From JAZRZI01 sp045601325 (GTDB lineage Bacteria > Bacillota_I > Bacilli_A > RFN20 > CAG-826): a stretch of DNA of 54,725 nucleotides. The stretch spans positions 1-54,725 of the forward strand of contig JAZRZI010000023.1 in the NCBI GenBank assembly GCA_045601325.1, read 5' to 3'. Below are positions 1-8,637 of this stretch, in pieces (position 1 is the first letter of the stretch; every line of letters starts with the position of its first letter). Under the pieces are notes generated by a model that had not been told where the DNA came from, searched no databases, and saw only the letters and a list, made by a program, of their open reading frames with translations. The translations under genes and the position numbers were made by a program.

Positions 1-177
1 AAGATCAACATGGGCTTTAAAAAATAAATCACCAATCTCAAGCGCTTTGAATTCTGGATAACGTTCAATAACTTGTTTGAAATTAAATATCTTAACTTCT
101 CCATTTTTAAAATGGCAAATTAAATCTAATCCTGAATGTGGAACAACGTATGCTAATGGGTGTGATTGATATTTCAT
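1..177 (-). CDS. DUF2442-family protein (3' part beyond window)
   Basis: Partial gene running off the left edge. The visible 59 residues begin MKYQSHPLAYVVPHSGLD and continue with a short beta-rich segment ending near KALEIGDLFFKAHVDL, the arrangement of the small DUF2442 family. An AGGAGGA Shine-Dalgarno lies 7-13 nt upstream of the ATG at 175-177. The gene starts 15 nt after the DUF4160 stop, so the two form one transcription unit. DUF4160/DUF2442 pairs are widespread and have been proposed as toxin-antitoxin-like modules; that role is family knowledge, not shown here. No catalytic residues are apparent. Confidence 0.7.
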   Translation of the reverse strand, partial: MKYQSHPLAYVVPHSGLDLICHFKNGEVKIFNFKQVIERYPEFKALEIGDLFFKAHVDL

Positions 178-191
178 AGCTCTTCTCCTCC

Positions 192-440
192 TTATTTAAT
201 CTTTGAGAATTTTTGAATAGCCCACATTTTTTTAAGTTCTTCTTTGTGTTCAAGAACAAACTTAACTACTTCATTTAGTACCTTGTTAGACATTTTACCA
301 GCATCAAGCGTATTGCCGTTTAAGTCTACACTACAGCGTTTATTATTATAAACACCATGAACATGAGGTGGATTATGTTCGTCCATGCTATAGTTCATAT
401 ATATCTCGATACCATTAATTCTGCAATGATAGGCATACAT
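192..440 (-). CDS. DUF4160-family protein
   Basis: An 82-residue protein with the family hallmark HNPPHVHG (about residues 22-29), preceded by a short strand (GIEIYMNYSMDE). It ends in a basic helix containing FVLEHKEELKKMWA. Length and motif fit DUF4160. It is the first gene of a two-gene unit with the DUF2442 gene. A candidate promoter (TTGAAA, 17 nt, TATATT) ends only 2 nt before the ATG, and no Shine-Dalgarno is visible, so translation may be leaderless or the promoter assignment may be off. Biochemical function is unknown. A toxin-antitoxin-like role is only a proposal for the family. Confidence 0.75.
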   Translation of the reverse strand: MYAYHCRINGIEIYMNYSMDEHNPPHVHGVYNNKRCSVDLNGNTLDAGKMSNKVLNEVVKFVLEHKEELKKMWAIQKFSKIK

Positions 441-533
441 ATAATATATTAAATATAAGATATTTTTTCAATCTTAAATTAAAGATATTTTCTACCGTTC
501 TTATAAAAAGTGAAGTGTTAGAGGCAAGATAAG

Positions 534-559
534 AAAAAGATGATGCTTATTGCACCACC
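534..559 (-). terminator. Rho-independent terminator of the 622-1866 gene
   Basis: On the minus strand GGTGGTGC pairs with GCATCATC around a 5-nt loop (two G-U pairs), followed by five T. It ends the transcript coming from the surface-protein gene. Confidence 0.7.
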
Positions 560-573
560 TTTAATTATTAGGT

Positions 574-610
574 TTACCCTCCGTTATAAGTGTTTCATAA
601 GAAGGATTTT
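574..610 (-). repeat. Direct-repeat partner of the 1866 leader
   Basis: On the minus strand this 3'-UTR segment repeats the leader of the same gene (1870-1912). Both share CTTATGAAAYACTTA followed by a CGGAGGG element. The gene is thus flanked by two near-identical segments of about 35-40 bp in direct orientation. Confidence 0.55.
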
Positions 611-621
611 AAATCAATGAG

Positions 622-1866
622 TTATTCTTGGTTATTAGATTGTTCTTGTTCTAAGTTCTCTTTACCTCTAGGTAACCACTTATAAATAACTCTAATAGCT
701 TTATCATCTAATTTACCTTTTCTATACAAGAAGAAGTAACCTAAGATATAGATGATTAAGAGTAATAAGAATAAGATTCCAATAACTATGCCTGCGATAG
801 CGCCACCAGATAAACCTTTCTTACCTGGTTCAACTGGATCATCAGTTGGATCACCTTCAATAGTAAGCGTTCTTTTCGCGCTTTCATAATCTTGGTGATA
901 AACTTCAATCTTACTAGCTTCACCAATTAAAGAAGCTGGAACTGTCATAGTGAAGTTAGAGTTACTAACACTGCTCATATCAATTTCATTGACTGAGTCA
1001 CCAATCTTAATGACTAACTTCTTAGTGGTAACATCATCACCCCAATATCCAGTAACTTTAACATCACCACTAGTAGTGAACGATGCATTGAGATTACCGA
1101 TTAATGTTGAGAATGTAATGTTATCAAGAAGATTGCCTAATGATAGGGAATATTCACAAGTGCTAACGAAAGCAAATCTTGTAACACTTTGTCCTTCAGG
1201 AATGATATATACACCTTTCGCGTTATACCATGGGTTTTCCATGAATAATTGTTCAACAGATAAGTTAGCTAATTCACTAGCGTTACCATATCCATATGTT
1301 TTACCACTAGGATTAGTAACACCACTGCTACTGAATACTGCTTTAGTGGTTGAATCAATGTGTGGATTGATAGAATCATTGATACCACTAGGATCATTAC
1401 CATCACTCGCACCTATATGTACTTCCATAGTTTGTGGATCCGCTCCATCACATCTAGCTGCATGATCAAGTGTCCAACGAATGACATCACCACCATATGT
1501 AGTTAAGTCTTGATATAAAACAGCAGCGTTATCAGCATTCATCTCTGCAAAGATGCCTTTATCTTCAGGTTCCATTACACCCCATTCATCACATTTAGCG
1601 ATGGTTAATGTTTCAAACCATGAATCAGTTGTGGTCCAACCTTCATCAATGCCTCTTCTTTCTGTTAAGTTAGTAGCGTATATTGCTTCAGTGTCTTCGA
1701 AGTCACCATTGATAATTTGAGTAGGTGTATAGCTACTTTCATTATCTTTATTAACCGTAATAGCGTCTTCCGCTGATGCTTTTTTAAATGTAGATATAGA
1801 TTGACTAGCAGTAACACCTGTTAATAAAATACCGAACAGTGCAGCAGTTTTTAATATTTTGTTCAT
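622..1866 (-). CDS. Secreted, C-terminally membrane-anchored surface protein
   Basis: A 414-residue protein. Residues 1-32 are a signal peptide (KILKTAALFGILLTGVTASQ) with a likely AxA-type cleavage near KASAED. The ectodomain begins with an INGDFE motif (about residues 52-57), typical of carbohydrate-binding-like beta-sandwich modules in Firmicute surface proteins, and is followed by a second beta-rich region around residues 255-340. A glycine-rich linker (GKKGLSGGAIAG), one transmembrane helix and a short basic/acidic tail close the protein; there is no LPXTG motif. The Shine-Dalgarno GGAGGG lies 7 nt before the ATG inside a perfect 8-bp stem. The ligand is unknown, and a glycan-binding role is inference. 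Confidence 0.65.
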   Translation of the reverse strand: MNKILKTAALFGILLTGVTASQSISTFKKASAEDAITVNKDNESSYTPTQIINGDFEDTEAIYATNLTERRGIDEGWTTTDSWFETLTIAKCDEWGVMEPEDKGIFAEMNADNAAVLYQDLTTYGGDVIRWTLDHAARCDGADPQTMEVHIGASDGNDPSGINDSINPHIDSTTKAVFSSSGVTNPSGKTYGYGNASELANLSVEQLFMENPWYNAKGVYIIPEGQSVTRFAFVSTCEYSLSLGNLLDNITFSTLIGNLNASFTTSGDVKVTGYWGDDVTTKKLVIKIGDSVNEIDMSSVSNSNFTMTVPASLIGEASKIEVYHQDYESAKRTLTIEGDPTDDPVEPGKKGLSGGAIAGIVIGILFLLLLIIYILGYFFLYRKGKLDDKAIRVIYKWLPRGKENLEQEQSNNQE

Positions 1867-1867
1867 A

Positions 1868-1912
1868 ATAAAACCCTCCGAGTATTAAGTATTTCATAAG
1901 GAGGGTTATAAA
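1868..1912 (-). promoter_or_regulatory. Leader hairpin sequestering the Shine-Dalgarno of 622-1866
   Basis: Arms at 1900-1907 and 1872-1879 (AACCCTCC / GGAGGGTT on the minus strand) pair perfectly across a 20-nt loop. The distal arm contains the GGAGGG ribosome-binding site of the downstream gene, so the stem could mask translation initiation. The segment recurs 3' of the gene (574-610). Confidence 0.5.
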
Positions 1913-2119
1913 TCAATAAATTAATATAATTAAACAATTTGTATTATTTGTTACTATGAGTTGCTTATGAGCTTCAAATTCCTCTTTTGAAGCTTGATAG
2001 CAACTTAATTTGTCATAAATTTCTTCCAAATCTTCTGGATATAGTTCATTTTGCAAGTTTTGATAGTATTTTGTAAACTCACAAATATCATAAAAAGAAC
2101 GTGATGAACACGCTCCTAG
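1913..2119 (-). other. Open frame without start codon, possible gene remnant
   Basis: A 68-codon open frame on the minus strand contains the acidic, tyrosine-rich stretch YYQNLQNELYPEDLEEIYDK but has no ATG or GTG. A TTG is the only possible start. It begins immediately after a stop codon and overlaps the terminator of the 2136-3395 gene. It reads like protein-coding sequence, so it may be the tail of a lost gene, but no family is recognised. Confidence 0.25.
2092..2115 (-). terminator. Rho-independent terminator of the 2136-3395 gene
   Basis: Minus-strand GAGCGTG pairs with CACGTTC around a 5-nt loop and is followed by five T, 21 nt past the stop codon. Confidence 0.75.
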
Positions 2120-2135
2120 TTATCAATATATGTGT

Positions 2136-3395
2136 TTATTTGGCTAATCTCAATACAGGTTTATATTCACGATCAAAGTAATATAACCATCCTGAAACAT
2201 GATGATCGTTATGCCAAACATATGTGTTGTATAATCGAGTGGTTGGATTATTCGCATCTACCATTGGGCTTCTTAAAGCCATAATTTCTGGGTTAGAAGA
2301 AGCTCCATTAACAATACGATCGTAATCGCAACTACTTCTTTCAAAATAAGCAGGGTTACCTGTTTCTACTTCTGCAATACTTGGAATATATACTTTATCA
2401 AATGTATTTTCACATGTAAGGAATGAACTACCACAAGTTCCATAAGAAGCAGGGCTATTATCTACTTCAGTAACTAATATCTTATCTTGTTCTTCAGTTG
2501 TGAAATATTTTTCTAAGAACTCACCATTAAGATACTTTCTAAGGTTATAATCTTTATAAGTTCTATTCTCACCACCGACAAAGCTTTGTCCTTCCATAGT
2601 AATATGAGAAATTAATGTATATGATGCATCATCTTCTTCAATGATTGACCATGGAATTGGTTCATATTTGAAATATAGATTCATACTGGTGTTTTTAGGA
2701 ATAGTAACTGTCTTCCCTAAAGATTTATACCACGTATCAGAGTTAGTGATATTGGTGTACTTATAGCAATAATATCTATCCCCGTTATAAGATACATCAT
2801 TATCAATTGGAGTTATATCATTTAGTATATCCATAAGTTCATAATCTGTAACTAAATAGAACGGCCTACTTCCAAAATAGATATATATAGTAGATTTAGT
2901 CCAAGTAGGTGTTAAATATAAATCACCTATATTACCATTGCCTAATGTTTCTACTATGTTACCGTCTTGATCGGCCCAACCAGTAAAATCAAACATATCC
3001 ATTGTAGGATTCTCTAATACAATGTTACCCTCCACTGTGTATGTATATGGATTATCAGGATATGTTAAATAATTACCATATAAAGTAGTGTCGTATTCAA
3101 CTTTATATTCAATGATTTTGTATTTCGCTATTAAAGTCATATCTTCTTGAACTGTATCGAATTTAAAAGACCATTTGATTTTGTTATATGTCCAACTAAT
3201 GAAGTCATATCCTTTTTTAAGTGGTTCTTCTTCCGTAATAGATTCATCAATAAGACTTCCCTTATTAACTTCTATAGAGAAAGTAGGTTCACCATTATTA
3301 GGATCAAATGTCACTGTACATACCTTAGTGGCGTTACATGCTCCTAAAGGAAGCACCATCAATGTTAATAGGCTTAATAATGTAAATTTCTTCAT
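2136..3395 (-). CDS. Lipoprotein with InlB-type repeats and a DUF6273-like C-terminal domain
   Basis: A 419-residue lipoprotein. The start is set at MKKFTLLSLL because AGGAGG precedes this ATG; the frame extends 13 codons further but lacks a ribosome-binding site there. The lipobox is LPLGAC (lipidated Cys about residue 20). Residues about 25-175 hold two Listeria-Bacteroides (InlB B) repeats recognisable from VTFDPNNGE, GYDFISW, LIAKYK and FTGWADQDG. The C-terminal half carries the IPWSI...YTLIS...YKDYNLRKYLNGEF...FTTEEQDKI...VLRLAK pattern seen in DUF6273-like domains. It shares this layout with the 4112-6514 lipoprotein, its upstream neighbour but one. It is probably anchored to the outer face of the membrane. 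Its function is unknown; adhesion is an inference from other InlB-repeat proteins. Confidence 0.7.
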   Translation of the reverse strand: MKKFTLLSLLTLMVLPLGACNATKVCTVTFDPNNGEPTFSIEVNKGSLIDESITEEEPLKKGYDFISWTYNKIKWSFKFDTVQEDMTLIAKYKIIEYKVEYDTTLYGNYLTYPDNPYTYTVEGNIVLENPTMDMFDFTGWADQDGNIVETLGNGNIGDLYLTPTWTKSTIYIYFGSRPFYLVTDYELMDILNDITPIDNDVSYNGDRYYCYKYTNITNSDTWYKSLGKTVTIPKNTSMNLYFKYEPIPWSIIEEDDASYTLISHITMEGQSFVGGENRTYKDYNLRKYLNGEFLEKYFTTEEQDKILVTEVDNSPASYGTCGSSFLTCENTFDKVYIPSIAEVETGNPAYFERSSCDYDRIVNGASSNPEIMALRSPMVDANNPTTRLYNTYVWHNDHHVSGWLYYFDREYKPVLRLAK

Positions 3396-3534
3396 AGATT
3401 CCTCCTCTTTAAACACATTATAAAAACCATACACTATTTAAGAATGATATTCCAAATATTTTATAAATATAAAAATATCGAAAATCTTATATTTTTTTAA
3501 TATCATTCGATGGTATCAAGTTTTTTATAATTAA

Positions 3535-3561
3535 ATTAAAAGGAACGTGTTTCCACATTCC
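3535..3561 (-). terminator. Rho-independent terminator of the 3569-4108 gene
   Basis: Minus-strand GGAATGTG pairs with CACGTTCC around a GAAA tetraloop and is followed by TTTTAATTTAA. Confidence 0.7.
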
Positions 3562-3568
3562 TATAATG

Positions 3569-4108
3569 TTATCTAATGCAATATAACGTATATGCTTTCG
3601 CTACTGCTATATGAGTTTTGATTTCTTTTGGTAACGCTAGTGAATAGTCTAAGTTATATCTCTCAATAGCGAGCTTCATATTGTTAGATATATCTATCAC
3701 ACTACTACTAGATATATCGTTTAATGATTTATACCCAGATAGACAATATAATCTTGCTCTAGTTTCCTTAACTCCAGGTAATAAGAAAAGTTCTTTATAC
3801 GATTCTTTTTCATCTACAGATATATCTAACTTATTAATGATGTTCAATTTGGATTCATCAACTTCATACATCACTAAAAATCTTTTAAATAGATTAACTA
3901 GTTCTGTAGAACCTAAACATTTCAAAAGAATGTTATTAGAACTATCTAAAAAGCAATCATAGTTAGTAAGAATGTCATTCTTCTTTAGTTCACTAACTAG
4001 TAATGTCTTATAAGGTATCAAAGGATAATATCTAGATAAGATTGCGTCTTTATCTAACAATATCTCAATAGCTTCTATCTTATATAACATTTGAACTTTT
4101 TTGTTCAT
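3569..4108 (-). CDS. Hypothetical protein with a helix-hairpin-helix-like segment
   Basis: A 179-residue, mostly helical, soluble protein without signal peptide. Residues about 108-140 (LFLLPGVKETRARLYCLSGYKSL followed by NDIS) match the 'LPGV.....A..L...G...L.DI' pattern of helix-hairpin-helix modules as found in DUF4332-like proteins. No nuclease or polymerase motif accompanies it. The ATG lies only 3 nt past the stop of the 4112-6514 lipoprotein gene, so the two are co-transcribed, and a terminator follows. DNA binding through the hairpin is possible, but the assignment is tentative. Confidence 0.5.
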   Translation of the reverse strand: MNKKVQMLYKIEAIEILLDKDAILSRYYPLIPYKTLLVSELKKNDILTNYDCFLDSSNNILLKCLGSTELVNLFKRFLVMYEVDESKLNIINKLDISVDEKESYKELFLLPGVKETRARLYCLSGYKSLNDISSSSVIDISNNMKLAIERYNLDYSLALPKEIKTHIAVAKAYTLYCIR

Positions 4109-4111
4109 ATA

Positions 4112-6514
4112 TTATAAGTCAGACACTGAAAGTATCATTGCAGGACGAACACCACTGTTGTTATATGTATCTAAGATTTGTCCACTGCCAGTAGTGCTAA
4201 TTGCGTTTGCGTATACAGAGTTACCACTATCGGTTGAACGTGTGTAATAGTATGTGCCGTTTAAGTAAGCTTGATTTGTGTTAAGAGAGCAGCCTTTTGC
4301 TCTTAACCAATCTGTAGTAACACCCAATCTCTTTGGGCAATTGGAATTCCAGCTCTTTAAGAATCCATAACTTGTATTTTGATAATCATCCGCAGTTAAT
4401 AAGAACAAGTAGTCATCTGTATTATTTGCTTTAGTGGCAACATATCCTTGTCTAACACAGTAGTCAGTGTTAGGGATGTTAGATAGCTTAACGTAATCGT
4501 TATTTAAGTTAAATACTGCTGGATACATTTCGTTATTTAAGAATCTTCTCATCGCGCTTTCTTCATAAGCGTTATTTGGACGTGGAGGATCACAGAAGTT
4601 ATGAGCATCAATCACTCTTTCAGTTAATAAAAGTGCTTCTCCATCATTATTAGATAAGACGTGCCATTTGATAGGGTCACATCTAAACCAATATTCATCA
4701 TTTTTAACAATTGTGACTCCATCATCAAATTTAATGGAATCATTAGTTGGGTTAGCTTTTACTTTAACGTAATATAAGCCATCGTATTTATACCAACCAT
4801 TAATATCCTTAACTGCGCTTGTATTTAAGTTAGTCACTAATGCTGCATCATTAACATGAGTTTGAGGATATAAACCATAACTAACTGTTTTGCCATCGTT
4901 AGAGAATATAGGTCTAACACCCAATGCGACTTTCTCTTCTTCTGTGTAGAATTTGGCCTTATAGTTAACATCGTTACCAGGCATATTAAATGTATATGTA
5001 GATTTATTGCTCACAAATGTGTCACCGTCATACCAACCTTTAAACGCTACTTCGTTAGCGAGTGTGCATTTAATAGTGATTTCTTCATCTGTATATCCTT
5101 CGCCACTAATAATAGATACTGTACCTTTAGAACTATCTTCAGTAGTTAAATTAATTTCATTTAAGTTCGCGGAGAATATCGCATTTAAAGTAATATCACC
5201 AGTGCTACCTTTATTAATCTTAGTAACACTACTACCTAGTTCATTTTGCCATTCCACGAATGTATAACCTGTTTTGGAAGCATCTAATAATGTCACTTCA
5301 TCTTCAATCGTGTATGTAGATGGGTTATCTTTATTATTTTCTCCATCATTTAAGTTATATGTAATATCGTATTCAATCGCTTCCCAAGCAGCCATTAAAG
5401 AGGCGTTATAATCAACATTCCATTTTCCAGTAAGAGGGATTAAAGTTTCTCCATCATACCAACCAGTAAATTCATAACCATCTCTAGTAGGTGTAGGTAA
5501 TGTATATAATGAATCATATGTCATATCAAATGATGTTTCAGAAACACTACCACCATTAGGGTCTAATGTTACTTGATAGCTATTCGCATCGCTCCAATTA
5601 GCTTCAATAGAAAGCGTGCCAAAATGACCTTTTTCAATCTTAGTGAGAGATTCACCAGTCCTTCTATCAGTCCATCCTAAGAATGTATAGCCTTTCTTAA
5701 CAGGTATTTCTAAGACAAACTCATCTTCAACAGTGTATTCAAGAGGGGCGGTTTCTGAAACGCTGCCACCATTGAGGTAATAGTAAATTTTATAAACAAT
5801 AGGGGTAAATTTCGCATATAAAGTTAAATCACCAATTGTGCCGTAATAAATTCTACTAATATAATCTTTGAATTCAGGATCTAAATACCAACCATCGAAG
5901 TCATATCCTTCTTTATATGCATCTCCTAACCAGAATGATGTATCGCAATCATATGTGGTTGGGTTATCTTCATCGTTAACACCACCATCTAATACGTAAG
6001 TGATTGTATATGTTGTAGGAACATAGTTTGCGTATAAAACCAAATCGCCATAACTGCCAGTAGGGATACAAGTAATCTTTTCAGTGCAGTCATAATCTTT
6101 ATACCAACCTTCAAAGTCATATCCTTCTAAGGTAGTAGGTAATAAGTTAATGTTAGGAGATTCAACGTTATATGAAGTTGGATTAGATTCATTTACTTCA
6201 TCGTACCAAGTGACATATTCAATCGTATATTCAATTGGAGTTCTTTCATATTTAGCAGTGTATGTCATATCACCTTTAATGACTTCTAAGTTAGGTGTCC
6301 AACCACTCCAAACATATGTGTATTGATCAGCTTCTCTAACTGGTACTTTTCCATCGTATTGAGGAACAGTGCCTTTAGGGGCGTCAGTGTCTATTTCTAA
6401 CACTGTGCCGTCATAGTTTTCCCAAGTAATCGTGTAACTACCACTTTTGTTACAACCAGTACAAGATAATGACATTAGTAATGTAAGAGCAATAATGCTT
6501 AATTCTTTCTTCAT
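4112..6514 (-). CDS. Large lipoprotein with six or seven InlB-type repeats and a DUF6273-like domain
   Basis: An 800-residue lipoprotein. The signal peptide ends at lipobox SCTGC (Cys about residue 21). From about residue 28 to 530 there are consecutive units of about 70 residues, each with the Listeria-Bacteroides repeat signature: YTITYVLDGG, a 'NPTTY' turn, GYDFDGWY and LTLYAKF. The first (VWSGWTP) and the last (AFKGWYDGD...YKAKF) are divergent. The C-terminal 270 residues show YGLYPQT, DPIKWHVLSNNDGEALLLTE, ESAMRRFLN and GVRPAM, the pattern of DUF6273-like domains. GGAGAG lies 8 nt before the ATG. It is expected on the outer membrane face. The ligand is unknown. A repeat-based stalk presenting the C-terminal domain is an inference. 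Confidence 0.75.
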   Translation of the reverse strand: MKKELSIIALTLLMSLSCTGCNKSGSYTITWENYDGTVLEIDTDAPKGTVPQYDGKVPVREADQYTYVWSGWTPNLEVIKGDMTYTAKYERTPIEYTIEYVTWYDEVNESNPTSYNVESPNINLLPTTLEGYDFEGWYKDYDCTEKITCIPTGSYGDLVLYANYVPTTYTITYVLDGGVNDEDNPTTYDCDTSFWLGDAYKEGYDFDGWYLDPEFKDYISRIYYGTIGDLTLYAKFTPIVYKIYYYLNGGSVSETAPLEYTVEDEFVLEIPVKKGYTFLGWTDRRTGESLTKIEKGHFGTLSIEANWSDANSYQVTLDPNGGSVSETSFDMTYDSLYTLPTPTRDGYEFTGWYDGETLIPLTGKWNVDYNASLMAAWEAIEYDITYNLNDGENNKDNPSTYTIEDEVTLLDASKTGYTFVEWQNELGSSVTKINKGSTGDITLNAIFSANLNEINLTTEDSSKGTVSIISGEGYTDEEITIKCTLANEVAFKGWYDGDTFVSNKSTYTFNMPGNDVNYKAKFYTEEEKVALGVRPIFSNDGKTVSYGLYPQTHVNDAALVTNLNTSAVKDINGWYKYDGLYYVKVKANPTNDSIKFDDGVTIVKNDEYWFRCDPIKWHVLSNNDGEALLLTERVIDAHNFCDPPRPNNAYEESAMRRFLNNEMYPAVFNLNNDYVKLSNIPNTDYCVRQGYVATKANNTDDYLFLLTADDYQNTSYGFLKSWNSNCPKRLGVTTDWLRAKGCSLNTNQAYLNGTYYYTRSTDSGNSVYANAISTTGSGQILDTYNNSGVRPAMILSVSDL

Positions 6515-6653
6515 ACCAATAACTCTCCTATCAACAAGACATTATTATAACATAATGTATTTATGAACAAACAAATTGAGTTGTTTTTAAAATATTTTTA
6601 ATATTATTTTTTGTTGAACCAATCAAAACATTTTAAAAACGCTTTAATCTCGC

Positions 6654-6676
6654 CAAAGCAAAAGCTTTGTTTTTTT
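6654..6676 (+). terminator. Terminator-like hairpin in the leader of the 6723 gene
   Basis: CAAAGC pairs with GCTTTG around AAAA, followed by seven T. It lies between two divergent genes and points towards the downstream plus-strand gene. It would therefore end a short leader or small RNA rather than a coding transcript. Confidence 0.5.
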
Positions 6677-6722
6677 AGATAATTTGCTTGTAAAATATAT
6701 CGTGCTAAAGGAGAAACTATAT

Positions 6723-8576
6723 ATGAATATGAAGAAAGTATCGAAAATATCTTTGCTATCTTTATCGCTATTGATCACTGGATGTGGTTGTAAAGCTAGA
6801 GGATTATTCTATAACCATAAATGGGTGGAAAATACTGACATCCAATATTTAATTAGAAGCGAAGGTCAATTAGATTTAACTGAAAAGGCAACATTCTACA
6901 AGAGTTGTCAATATTGTGGAGAAGCTAGTAAAGAAACATTCACCAGCGATTTAAAAGTATTGGACTTTGCCCCTACTATTAAAAAATCAATCGAAGATAC
7001 AAAGTTAACTTTAAAGTTCAAAGAAGATGGTTCTTTTAAAATCTTAGTTTTAGCGGACCCACAATTTAAGAAAGATTCTATTTCTCCTAGAACTATCGCT
7101 CTTGCGGAGGAACTAGTAGCGAAAGAAAATCCTGACTTTGTCATGCTTCCTGGCGATACCGCTTACGATCCTATAGAAAGCACATTTAAAACTTTCTTAA
7201 CTCAATTAGTTAATCCAATGGAATCAAGACATATTCCATGGGCTAATACATTTGGTAATCATGACTATTCAGGTACGATTGATCCAGAATATACACCTCA
7301 AGCACAAATGGAGATATATCGTTCATTTGATTACTGTTTATCCAGAGATGCTGAACCATCTATTCCTGGATGCAGTAACTATAACTTACCAATCCTTTCT
7401 AGCGATGGTAAGCATGTCGCATATCAATTATGGGCAATGGACACAAAAAACGGTGGTTTTGAATACCAACAAACCGAATGGTATGTTAATACATCACACG
7501 AAATTAAAAAGGAAAACGGCAATGTTCCTATTAACTCTATGATGTTCTTCCATATCCCACTACCAGAAATGAATAACATATACGCTCAGAAGGATGAACC
7601 AGGATTCATTGGTCACGCTGGTGAAGTTCCATGTTCAGAAGCTGGTAATACAGATATGTTCTCTGCGATTAAAGAAGTTAATGAAGTTAGATTAGTCGTT
7701 AACTCTCACGACCATGTCAATGACTTCATCGGTACATATGATGGAGTGACAATGTGTTATTGTTCTTCTATTGGATATCAAGACTATAGAGATGAAGATA
7801 TGATGGGCGCTAGAGTCATTAACTTAAATGAAAATGACTTAACAACATATGAAACTCATATGGTATATGCGAAAGATATCACACATCATTTAGAACCAGC
7901 AGGCACATCCACTAATTTAGAAGACTTAGTAAATAGCAATGAAGATGTATTAGATGCTGAAACCGCATTCACCGATGGACAATACATTTCACAATGTTGG
8001 GATAAAGATGAAACTCCTGCCACTATTGAAATTGAGAGTAACAAAGGTTTTGCTAGTTCAAGTGCGTATAAAGTCACTAAAGGACCAAGCACAAAAGATG
8101 CGGTTAATATCAACTCAAACTTAAGAATCTACTTACCTAATCCAGTCGATATTGCTGATAATAAATACCTAAGAGTGTGGATGGATTTATCTGACGTAGA
8201 GTTTAGAAAAGCATCTTGGGGTGTTATCAGTGATGATAATAAAGATTACAACACAGATAATAACGATAACGCTAATCCAGCTATTCCAATGTATATGTTA
8301 TTTGATAACGACACTAACTGGAGAAATAACCCATTAGGAGGAGATGGATGTTTCGGTCCTGGAGATAACAACGTTTCCTTAAAAGGTTTTAAAGGTTTTA
8401 TGGCCTTTAACTTGAGCGATATGAAAAATACATCAGGAGAAAAACTTCAATCCACCGCTAAGATTAAAGGTATATACTTCTACTTCGATGTAAAGAAAGC
8501 ATATAGAGATAATAACGTTCCATTCTACTTTGATAGAGTTGCGTTATGTGAAGAATATAACGTATTTAAAGCTTAA
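6723..8576 (+). CDS. Secreted lipoprotein metallophosphoesterase
   Basis: A 617-residue calcineurin-like phosphoesterase lipoprotein. The start is at MNMKKVSKIS because AAAGGAG precedes that ATG; an upstream in-frame ATG lacks one. The lipobox is LLITGC (Cys about residue 21). Dinuclear-metal motifs appear in order: ILVLADPQF (Asp about 112), MLPGDTAYD (about 143-151), FGNHDYSG (about 177-184), FFHIPLPE, and NSHDHVNDF. The DxQ form of motif I is common in the purple-acid-phosphatase/Dcr2-like branch. A C-terminal beta-rich module of about 180 residues (from roughly 440) resembles non-catalytic sandwich domains. It probably hydrolyses phosphoesters outside the membrane; the substrate is unknown. 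It is related to the tandem enzyme at 51338-54725. Confidence 0.85.
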   Translation: MNMKKVSKISLLSLSLLITGCGCKARGLFYNHKWVENTDIQYLIRSEGQLDLTEKATFYKSCQYCGEASKETFTSDLKVLDFAPTIKKSIEDTKLTLKFKEDGSFKILVLADPQFKKDSISPRTIALAEELVAKENPDFVMLPGDTAYDPIESTFKTFLTQLVNPMESRHIPWANTFGNHDYSGTIDPEYTPQAQMEIYRSFDYCLSRDAEPSIPGCSNYNLPILSSDGKHVAYQLWAMDTKNGGFEYQQTEWYVNTSHEIKKENGNVPINSMMFFHIPLPEMNNIYAQKDEPGFIGHAGEVPCSEAGNTDMFSAIKEVNEVRLVVNSHDHVNDFIGTYDGVTMCYCSSIGYQDYRDEDMMGARVINLNENDLTTYETHMVYAKDITHHLEPAGTSTNLEDLVNSNEDVLDAETAFTDGQYISQCWDKDETPATIEIESNKGFASSSAYKVTKGPSTKDAVNINSNLRIYLPNPVDIADNKYLRVWMDLSDVEFRKASWGVISDDNKDYNTDNNDNANPAIPMYMLFDNDTNWRNNPLGGDGCFGPGDNNVSLKGFKGFMAFNLSDMKNTSGEKLQSTAKIKGIYFYFDVKKAYRDNNVPFYFDRVALCEEYNVFKA

Positions 8577-8594
8577 TTATATCTATACAAAAAG

Positions 8595-8624
8595 AACTCA
8601 GCCAACATTGGTTGAGTTTTCTTT
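8595..8624. terminator. Bidirectional terminator between convergent genes
   Basis: AACTCAGCCAA pairs with TTGGTTGAGTT (one G-U on the plus strand). The 3' flank is T-rich (TTTTCTTT) and the 5' flank A-rich, so it can serve both the 6723-8576 and 8638-9780 genes. Confidence 0.75.
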
Positions 8625-8637
8625 ATGTCCATATAGA

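Noticed and set aside
950..1465. Long plus-strand open frame inside the surface-protein gene
   Set aside because: It is antisense to the 622-1866 gene, lacks a ribosome-binding site and has no recognisable domain. The same applies to the antisense frames within ung, tsaD, pcrA and the phosphoesterase genes.
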